From Apostichopus japonicus (Eukaryota > Echinodermata > Holothuroidea > Aspidochirotida > Stichopodidae): 64,000 nt of DNA. A program made the translations under genes and the position numbers. Under the pieces are notes generated by a model. That model saw nothing but the letters and a program-made list of their open reading frames with translations, did not search any database and was not told the origin of the DNA. Shown piece by piece: positions 57,801 to 64,000 of this stretch. How positions within the stretch are numbered: the first letter of the stretch is position 1; each line of letters opens with the position of its first letter. The stretch spans positions 24,040,489 to 24,104,488 of the forward strand of contig NC_092572.1 in the NCBI RefSeq assembly GCF_037975245.1. Reading direction: 5' to 3'.

Positions 57801-59174
57801 TCTAAATTCATGTGAACAGCAACATTTCTTGATCTTTGCATCAAATGAAAAAGTGGAGTGTGTGGAGTGTTAGCTCAGTGGTTAATGCCGGTGCCTTTCA
57901 ATCATAAGGTCCCCAGTTGGAGTCACTCCAAGATTAATGTATGTCGTCCAGTTACAGAGTTGTTGACAATTGACAACTCATAATCATGGACGTTAAATAT
58001 GAATGTAAGAGACTGACGTCGGTCAGCTTGCGGCTTTGATAAGCCAACAAGGCTTCTTCGCGAGTTCCTGCTTGCAGGAGGATCTAAAATACATACAATA
58101 CATACAAATGAAAAAGTTTCAAATGTATTTTTAGTAAATCAGTGTTTCGTTGGCTTTGCGAGTAGACAAATCTTTCGAGCCTTGATTGTTTTTGTGACTC
58201 ATGGGTCACTCATGCCAACAAACACAATGTCTTCCAAGTCCGCACTTGGCATGCTGGCCACATTAATTACTGACATGTAGTCACTGTTTTTATGTAGCTA
58301 ATTAATTATTAATGAATAATGAAATACTCTGGAAACACAAACATTCAGCTCGTTAAACTTCTAGCTATTGTGAACGGCTGGTCTAACATTACCTCTCCCA
58401 CCCCTCCTCGCCTGAATTGAGAGTACCTTTGTTAAGCACTGCTGAAGAGACTAAAACATACAGCCCGAGAAGTAACATACATAGATCTGGAAGAACATGT
58501 ACTAAGGAAATCTATTCCACAGGATAAAAAGAGCCTTAGGAGTAAAGTTGACTTTAATCTTAGACGATATGAGGTCTAAGGAAAAACATTCCACAGCATA
58601 AATAGAGACTTAGGAGTAAAGTTGACTACAATCTTAGACAATATGAGGTCTAATAAAGAAAATACATTCCACAGAGAAAAAAAAAAACAAGCCTTAGGAG
58701 TAAAAGTTGACTATAATCTTAGACGATATGAGGTTTAAGGAAATACATTCCACAGAATAAATAGACTTAGGAGTAAAGTTGACTATAATCTTAGACGATA
58801 TGAGGTCTAAAGAAATACATTCCACAGAATATATAGAGACTTAGGTGTACAGTTGACTATAATCTTAGATGATATGAGGTCTAAAGAAATACATTCCACA
58901 GAATATATAGAGACTTAGAAGTAAAGTTGACTATAATCTTAGACGATATGAGGTCTAAGAAAATACATTCCACAGAATAAATAGAGACTTAGGAGTAAAG
59001 TTGACTATCATCTTAGACGATATGAGTGTGAAGGTGTTTTGACATTAAATGTAGAACCTTTATCAGAGAGCCTTCGAGGACATCTGCAAGGCTGATCACA
59101 AAGAGACAACCACCATGTGTTTCACCTCCTGTACCAAATAAGATCATTTTGGTTCCATCACCTTTACTGTAAAC
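45956..59174 (-). CDS. Conserved FG-GAP/VCBS-like protein, C-terminal 622 codons
   Basis: Nine minus-strand exons with consistent phases sum to 623 codons including the stop. The N-terminal part lies beyond the window, past the satellite. Calcium-loop-like repeats typical of FG-GAP/VCBS propellers appear as VLVDLTKDGVVDIVSVPFNG and YYNDDDVPDFMIIFNYGPG. Other marked segments are GTGGETHGGCLFVISL, a second region with VTILDGQNGKPLLDP, an acidic and basic low-complexity stretch (DDDDSDEISELNDDD, then RRRRR), and a Cys-containing tail ending PYHRQRWPAYLG. I recognise it as a conserved animal family of unknown function, probably secreted or membrane-anchored on the outside. The name is not certain and FAM234-type proteins are one comparison. 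The introns are very large and full of tandem repeats. Confidence 0.75.
47478..47550 (-). CDS. FG-GAP gene exon, 73 nt
   Basis: Acceptor CTTTGAACAG, 24 codons (LILPEEEDCIKQYMDNELQR), donor GTAAGT, phase 0 to 1. Confidence 0.75.
47742..48434 (-). CDS. FG-GAP gene, long acidic/basic exon, 693 nt
   Basis: Acceptor ATGCACTTCAG, strong donor CAT/GTGAGT, phase 0 to 0, 231 codons. It begins NHVTPSHSMDDDDSDEISEL, is acidic for about 80 residues, then Arg/Lys-rich (RRPYQRERRKRNPEK, NRRRRRHLG) and finishes with DSIDVVFAVYWFYPSEDH. The middle is probably disordered, and dibasic runs could be processing sites if the protein is secreted. Read-through past the donor adds only eleven codons before a stop. 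Confidence 0.8.
50941..51820. repeat. Two 461-bp tandem copies each with an (AT)n tract
   Basis: The block starting ACAAGTCACAACTTGTAACA at 50941 recurs at 51402. By eye the copies differ at a single base (CAAGCAGTTTTG against CAAGCCGTTTTG) plus microsatellite length. (AT)n lies at about 51314-51350 and 51778-51810. It opens with the inverted pair ACAAGTCACAACTTGT. Confidence 0.85.
51820..52790. repeat. Mixed tandem array of 62-bp and 131-bp units
   Basis: TTCTCAACCAATGCA starts at 51820, 51951, 52013, 52075, 52137, 52199, 52330, 52461, 52592, 52654 and 52716, so steps are 131, 62 (four times), 131 (three times), 62, 62. The long form is the short one plus a 69-bp block with GAGGTAGTACCTCTTGTAAA. 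An intron of the FG-GAP gene; the rest of the intron (48435-50940) shows no supported feature. Confidence 0.9.
52966..53129 (-). CDS. FG-GAP gene exon ending at a GC donor
   Basis: Acceptor TTTATTCAG, 164 nt, reads SQYFDFEHSSPVNATILAVK and ends QDLQKPSKKE. The donor is AAAGAG/GCAAGT, the consensus for GC-AG introns, and leaves phase 0 as the next exon requires. The nearby GTATCA alternative, four bases further on, would leave phase 1 and bring a stop in the next exon. Confidence 0.75.
53777..54153. mobile_element. MITE with TTAA target duplication, 377 bp
   Basis: TTAA at 53773-53776 and 54154-54157 flanks inverted ends AGGCCTGTTCACACTA and GGCCCGGTCACACTA (right end read inverted). It has no coding capacity. 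TTAA targets and these ends fit piggyBac- or Kolobok-related non-autonomous elements. It lies in an intron of the FG-GAP gene. Confidence 0.75.
54360..54570. repeat. Two ~127-bp tandem copies with C-rich segments
   Basis: GTGGAGTCAATACGTCTAGC occurs at about 54400 and 54527, each preceded by CCCTCCC-type runs. Confidence 0.65.
54578..54703 (-). CDS. FG-GAP gene exon, 126 nt
   Basis: Acceptor TTTGTTGTTAG, donor GTAAGA, phase 1 to 1. Reads VTGGSKSRVNFCKERFGTDD and NRNMNIPGDVMYDS. Confidence 0.75.
55060..55243 (-). CDS. FG-GAP gene exon, 184 nt
   Basis: Acceptor TTTTTTTCTTAAG, donor GTAAAG, phase 0 to 1. Reads VTILDGQNGKPLLDPPMKMS and SLSVSFEGHGNDAFIYWGLM with two Cys near the end. Confidence 0.8.
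55761..55857 (-). CDS. FG-GAP gene exon with acidic loop, 97 nt
   Basis: Acceptor TTTCCTTGACAG, donor GTAATT, phase 2 to 0. Reads STPGAGYYNDDDVPDFMIIF and NYGPGYPLYYYSQ, with a DDDVPD acidic loop as in FG-GAP/VCBS repeats. Confidence 0.85.
56200..57300. repeat. ~115-bp tandem array, at least five clear copies
   Basis: ATCAATGCTTTGAAG at 56681, 56797, 56912, 57027 and 57141 (steps 114-116), with more degenerate copies upstream to about 56200. Lies in an intron of the FG-GAP gene. Confidence 0.85.
57422..57603 (-). CDS. FG-GAP gene exon, 182 nt
   Basis: Acceptor TTAATTTCTTCTCAG, donor GTAATC, phase 0 to 2. Reads AKVIYRNAIKGVMTPPVLVD, then DGVVDIVSVPFNGTVLAIDG and WNTTVPFSESY. The DLTKDGVVD stretch resembles an FG-GAP calcium loop. 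Confidence 0.85.
57855..58104 (+). mobile_element. tRNA-derived SINE (copy 2) with perfect target duplication
   Basis: CAAATGAAAAAGT occurs at 57842-57854 and 58105-58117 and flanks the element. The head is GGAGTGTTAGCTCAGTGG with A-box 57870-57881 and B-box-like AGTTGGAGTCAC at 57915-57926. The tail is (AATACATAC)n. Same family as 44545-44773. A 13-bp duplication indicates LINE-driven insertion. Confidence 0.9.
58500..59035. repeat. ~73-bp tandem array, about seven copies
   Basis: CGATATGAGGTCTAA-type markers at 58565, 58641, 58724, 58796, 58869, 58944 and 59018, each followed by ATACATTCCACAGAATA and AGTAAAGTTGACTATAATCT. It directly abuts the exon at 59058. Confidence 0.85.
59058..59174 (-). 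CDS. FG-GAP gene, first exon in window
   Basis: Acceptor TTAACCTGCAG, 39 codons (VYSKGDGTKMILFGTGGETH, GGCLFVISLADVLEG), phase 0 to 0. The donor is the weak AAAG/GTTCTA, chosen because it keeps phase with the next exon. Confidence 0.7.
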
Positions 59175-59307
59175 CTGCAGGTTAAGAAGGAAAATAACAC
59201 ACTACATATCAAGACTATGGTCTGGTGGTATAGTGTAAATTACTTGACTTGTCTGAAGTAGCCAACATAACAAAAACCAACAAATTCTGATGCTCATCAA
59301 GACCAAA

Positions 59308-59540
59308 CTGCGTATAGATCTCCGATGACTTTGTAAAGTGCTGTACTGTATATATGTCTAAATCTATGTGCTAGTTGTGAAAATAGGTTTACACAGATGG
59401 TTCTAACAGAGGTGCATATACAGCTCTGGATTCTATTGCATGTGATCTACACTGCGTATAGATCTCCAATGACTTTGTAAAGTGCTGTAACATATCTAAA
59501 TCTATGTGCTAGTTGTGAAAATAGGTTTACAAAGGATCTG
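59308..59540. repeat. Two 144-bp tandem copies
   Basis: CTGCGTATAGATCTCC at 59308 and 59452, each followed by GACTTTGTAAAGTGCTGTA and ATGTGCTAGTTGTGAAAATA. Confidence 0.75.
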
Positions 59541-59679
59541 GTCTTTAATAATTACCAGAAGGACCGCAGGCATAGGTCCAGTTAATTCCATTTAGGAGAC
59601 TTGGATACAATTTTACCGACTCTCACAGCTTGTAAAGTTTCGCGGAACTAGGATAGGATCGACATGACTACACACTTTG

Positions 59680-62600
59680 TTGATTTAGCTGGGCTTGGCT
59701 GAAGAACCCCATTCAATAGTCAGAGAGTAATAACCTACCCTCAACTACTCATGTGTAATGTTATTAGTCCTCCTTTATCTATCGACATCATAATCCACCT
59801 CTCACATCAAGAGACGGCAGGTTGATTTAGCTGGGCTTGGCTGAAGAACCCCATTCAATAGTCAGAGAGTAATAACCTACCCTCAACCACTCATGTGTAA
59901 TGTTATTAGTCCTCCTTTATCTATCGACATCATAATCCACCTCTCACATCAAGAGACGGCAGGTTGATTTAGCTGGGCTTGGCTGAAGAACCCCATTCAA
60001 TAGTCAGAGAGTAGTAACCTACCCTCAACTACTCATGTGCAATGTAATTAGTCCTCCTTTATCTATCGACATCATAATCCACCTCTCACATCAAGAGACG
60101 GTAGGTTGATTTAGCTGGGCTTCAATGAAGAACCCCATTCAATAGTAAGAGAGTTGTAACCTACCCTCAACTACTCATGTGTAATGTAATTAGTCCTCCT
60201 TTATCTATCGACATCATAATCCACCTCTCACATCAAGAGACGGCACGTTGATTTAGCTGGGCTTGGCTGAAGAACCCCATTCAATATTCAGAGAGTAATA
60301 ACCTACCGTCAACTACTCATGTGTAATGTAATTAGTCCTCCTTTATCTATCAACATCATAATCCACCTCTCACATCATGAGATGGCAGGTTGATTTAGCT
60401 GGGCTTGGCTAAAGAACCCCATTCAATAGTCAGAGAGGAAAAAACCTACCCTCAACTACTCATGTGTAATGTAATTAGTCCTCCTTTATCTATCAACATC
60501 ATAATCCACCTCTCACATCATGAGATGGCAGGTTGATTTAGCTGGGCTTGGCTGAAGAACCCCATTCAATAGTCAGAGAGTAGAAACCTACCCTCAACAA
60601 CTCATGTGTAATGTAATTAGTCCTCCTTTATCTATCGACATCATAATCCACCTCTCACATCATGAGATGACAGGTTGATTTAGCTGGGCTTGGCTGAAGA
60701 ACCCCATTTAATAGTCAGAGAGTAGAAACCTACCCTCAACAACTCATGTGTAATGTAATTAGTCCTCCTTTATCTATCGACATCATAATCCACCTCTCAC
60801 ATCATGAGATGGCAGGTTGATTTAGCTGGGCTTGGCTGAAGAACCCCATTTAATAGTCAGAGAGTAGAAACCTACCCTCAACAACTCATGTGTAAAGTAA
60901 TTAGTCCTCCTTTATCTATCGACATCATAATCCACCTCTCACATCATGAGATGGCAGGTTGATTTAGCTGGGCTTGGCTGAAGAACCCCATTTAATAGTC
61001 AGAGAGTAGAAACCTACCCTCAACAACTCATGTGTAATGTAATTAGTCCTCCTTTATCTATCAACATCATAATCCACCTCTCACATCATGAGATGGCAGG
61101 TTGATTTAGCTGGGCTTGAATGAAGAGCCCCATTCAATAGTAAGAGAGTTGTAACCTACCGTCAACTACTCATGTGTAATGTAATTAGTCCTCCTTTATC
61201 TATCAACATCATAATCCACCTCTCACATCATGAGATGGCAGGTTGATTTAGCTGGGCTTGGCTGAAGAACCCCATTCAATAGTCAGAGAGTAATAACCTA
61301 CCCTCAACTACTCATGTGTAATGTTATTAGTCCTCCTTTTCCTATCGACATCATAATCCACCTTTCACATCAAGAGACGGCAGGTTGATTTAGCTGGGCT
61401 TGGCTGAAGAACCCCATTCAATAGTCAGAGAGTAGTAACCTACCCTCAACTACTCATGTGCAATGTAATTAGTCCTCCTTTATCTATCGACATCATAATC
61501 CACCTCTCACATCAAGAGACGGTAGGTTGATTTAGCTGGGCTTCAATGAAGAACCCCATTCAATAGTAAGAGAGTTGTAACCTACCCTCAACTACTCATG
61601 TGTAATGTAATTAGTCCTCCTTTATCTATCGACATCATAATCCACCTCTCACATCAAGAGACGGCACGTTGATTTAGCTGGGCTTGGCTGAAGAACCCCA
61701 TTCAATAGTAAGAGAGTTGTAACCTACCCTCAACTACTCATGTGTAATGTAATTAGTCCTCCTTTATCTATCGACATCATAATCCACCTCTCACATCAAG
61801 AGACGGCACGTTGATTTAGCTGGGCTTGGCTGAAGAACCCCATTCAATATTCAGAGAGTAATAACCTACCGTCAACTACTCATGTGTAATGTAATTAGTC
61901 CTCCTTTATCTATCGACATCATAATCCACCTCTCACATCAAGAGACGGCACGTTGATTTAGCTGGGCTTGGCTGAAGAACCCCACTCAATATTCAGAGAG
62001 TAATAACCTACCGTCAACTACTCATGTGTAATGTAATTAGTCCTCCTTTATCTATCAACATCATAATCCACCTCTCACATCATGAGATGGCAGGTTGATT
62101 TAGCTGGGCTTGGCTAAAGAACCCCATTCAATAGTCAGAGAGGAAAAAACCTACCCTCAACTACTCATGTGTAATGTAATTAGTCCTCCTTTATCTATCA
62201 ACATCATAATCCACCTCTCACATCATGAGATGGCAGGTTGATTTAGCTGGGCTTGGCTGAAGAACCCCATTCAATAGTCAGAGAGTAGAAACCTACCCTC
62301 AACAACTCATGTGTAATGTAATTAGTCCTCCTTTATCTATCGACATCATAATCCACCTCTCACATCATGAGATGGCAGGTTGATTTAGCTGGGCTTGGCT
62401 GAAGAACCCCATTTAATAGTCAGAGAGTAGAAACCTACCCTCAACAACTCATGTGTAATGTAATTAGTCCTCCTTTATCTATCGACATCATAATCCACCT
62501 CTCACATCATGAGATGGCAGGTTGATTTAGCTGGGCTTGGCTGAAGAACCCCATTTAATAGTCAGAGAGTAGAAACCTACCCTCAACAACTCATGTGTAA

Positions 62601-64000
62601 TGTAATTAGTCCTCCTTTATCTATCGACATCATAATCCACCTCTCACATCATGAGATGGCAGGTTGATTTAGCTGGGCTTGGCTGAAGAACCCCATTTAA
62701 TAGTCAGAGAGTAGAAACCTACCCTCAACAACTCATGTGTAATGTAATTAGTCCTCCTTTATCTATCAACATCATAATCCACCTCTCACATCATGAGATG
62801 GCAGGTTGATTTAGCTGGGCTTGAATGAAGAGCCCCATTCAATAGTAAGAGAGTTGTAACCTACCGTCAACTACTCATGTGTAATGTAATTAGTCCTCCT
62901 TTATCTATCAACATCATAATCCACCTCTCACATCATGAGATGGCAGGTTGATTTAGCTGGGCTTGGCTGAAGAACCCCATTCAATAGTCAGAGAGTAGAA
63001 ACCTACCCTCAACAACTCATGTGTAATGTAATTAGTCCTCCTTTATCTATCGACATCATAATCCACCTCTCACATCATGAGACGGCAGGTTGATTTAGCT
63101 GGGCTTGGCTGAAGAACCCCATTTAATAGTCAGAGAGTAGAAACCTACCCTCAACAACTCATGTGTAATGTAATTAGTCCTCCTTTATCTATCGACATCA
63201 TAATCCACCTCTCACATCATGAGACGGCAGGTTGATTTAGCTGGGCTTGGCTGAAGAACCCCATTCAATAGTCAGAGAGTAGAAACCTACCCTCAACAAC
63301 TCATGTGTAATGTAATTAGTCCTCCTTTATCTATCGACATCATAATCCACCTCTCACATCATGAGATGGCAGGTTGATTTAGCTGGGCTTGGCTGAAGAA
63401 CCCCATTCAATAGTCAGAGAGTAGAAACCTACCCTCAACAACTCATGTGTAATGTAATTAGTCCTCCTTTATCTATCGACATCATAATCCACCTCTCACA
63501 TCATGAGATGGCAGGTTGATTTAGCTGGGCTTGGCTGAAGAACCCCATTTAATAGTAAGAGAGTTGTAACCTACCCTCAACTACTCATGTGTAATGTAAT
63601 TAGTCCTCCTTTATCTATCAACATCATAATCCACCTCTCACATCATGAGATGGCAGGTTGATTTAGCTGGGCTTGGCTGAAGAACCCCATTCAACAGTCA
63701 GAGAGTAGTAACCTACCCTCAACTACTCATGTGTAATGTAATTAGTCCTCCTTTATCTATCAACATCATAATCCACCTCTCACATCATGAGATGGCAGGT
63801 TGATTTAGCTGGGCTTGGCTAAAGAACCCCATTCAATAGTAAGAGAGTTGTAACCTACCCTCAACACTCATGTGTAATGTAATTAGTCCTCCTTTATCTA
63901 TCAACATCATAATCCACCTCTCACATCATGAGATGGCAGGTTGATTTAGCTGGGCTTGGCTGAAGAACCCCATTCAACAGTCAGAGAGTAGTAACCTACC
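59680..64000. repeat. 142-bp satellite, about 30 copies, continues past the window
   Basis: TTGATTTAGCTGGG recurs at 59680, 59822, 59964, 60106, 60248 and 60390, exactly 142 bp apart, and with rare one-base slips to the window end. Units fall into variants (CTTGGCTGAAG, CTTCAATGAAG, CTTGAATGAAGAG, CTTGGCTAAAG; AAGAGACGG against ATGAGATGG) that recur in order, so there is a higher-order repeat of 10-12 units. No open frame or promoter is visible in the unit. Confidence 0.95.

Noticed and set aside
57864-57930. tRNA gene
   Set aside because: The A-box and B-box belong to a SINE head. The cloverleaf is degenerate and the unit has a body, a tail and a target duplication.
59680-64000. CRISPR-like array
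   Set aside because: Repeats are contiguous 142-bp units without spacers, in a eukaryotic setting.

Overview
The window looks like an intron-rich nuclear genome from a marine invertebrate. A deuterostome, most likely an echinoderm, fits best. The reasons are AT-rich intergenic DNA, split coding exons with GT/AG borders, a Ty3/mdg4-type retrotransposon of general SURL/Mag character, tRNA-derived SINEs, DUF4806 and THAP fragments, and a gene combining ZU5, UPA and Death domains. Species assignment is inference only.

Left third (1-24 kb): positions 1785-7827 are bounded by two GC-rich arrays in opposite orientation, both built on an 11-bp lattice. This is a candidate foldback-type transposon, and it encloses a minus-strand DUF4806-like gene with a one-base frame break. 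Next comes a minus-strand death-fold gene (7889-24223). I could thread 13 exons with fully consistent phases to give 593 codons: a DED-like exon, six short phase-1/1 exons lying in a tandemly duplicated intron block, then ZU5, UPA, a linker and a C-terminal Death domain. Its introns hold an array of ~145-bp monomers with DR1-like motifs, a foldback MITE, a 116-bp pure purine strand and related ~300-bp arrays.

Middle (24-46 kb): a 3.5-kb inverted-repeat element carrying a THAP-domain exon (24681-28242), more satellite-like arrays, a beta-propeller-like exon (31188-31974) whose 5' part lies in a nearly perfect 783-bp tandem duplication, and an apparently intact, very young LTR retrotransposon (36100-40764: identical 261-bp LTRs, 5-bp target duplication, PBS, PPT and one gag-pol ORF of 1293 codons). 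About 5 kb of unassigned DNA with homopolymer tracts follows, ending in a minus-strand SINE.

Right third (46-64 kb): the 3' part of a minus-strand gene for a conserved but uncharacterised extracellular-type protein with FG-GAP/VCBS-like repeats (nine exons, 45956-59174, 622 codons in window). One of its introns appears to be GC-AG. The introns are filled with distinct tandem arrays (62/131-bp mixed array, 461-bp duplication, 115-bp and 73-bp arrays), a TTAA-flanked MITE and a SINE with a perfect 13-bp target duplication. From 59680 to the window edge lies a 142-bp satellite with visible higher-order structure.

All exon calls come from reading splice borders and phase by eye. None was checked against transcripts or databases.
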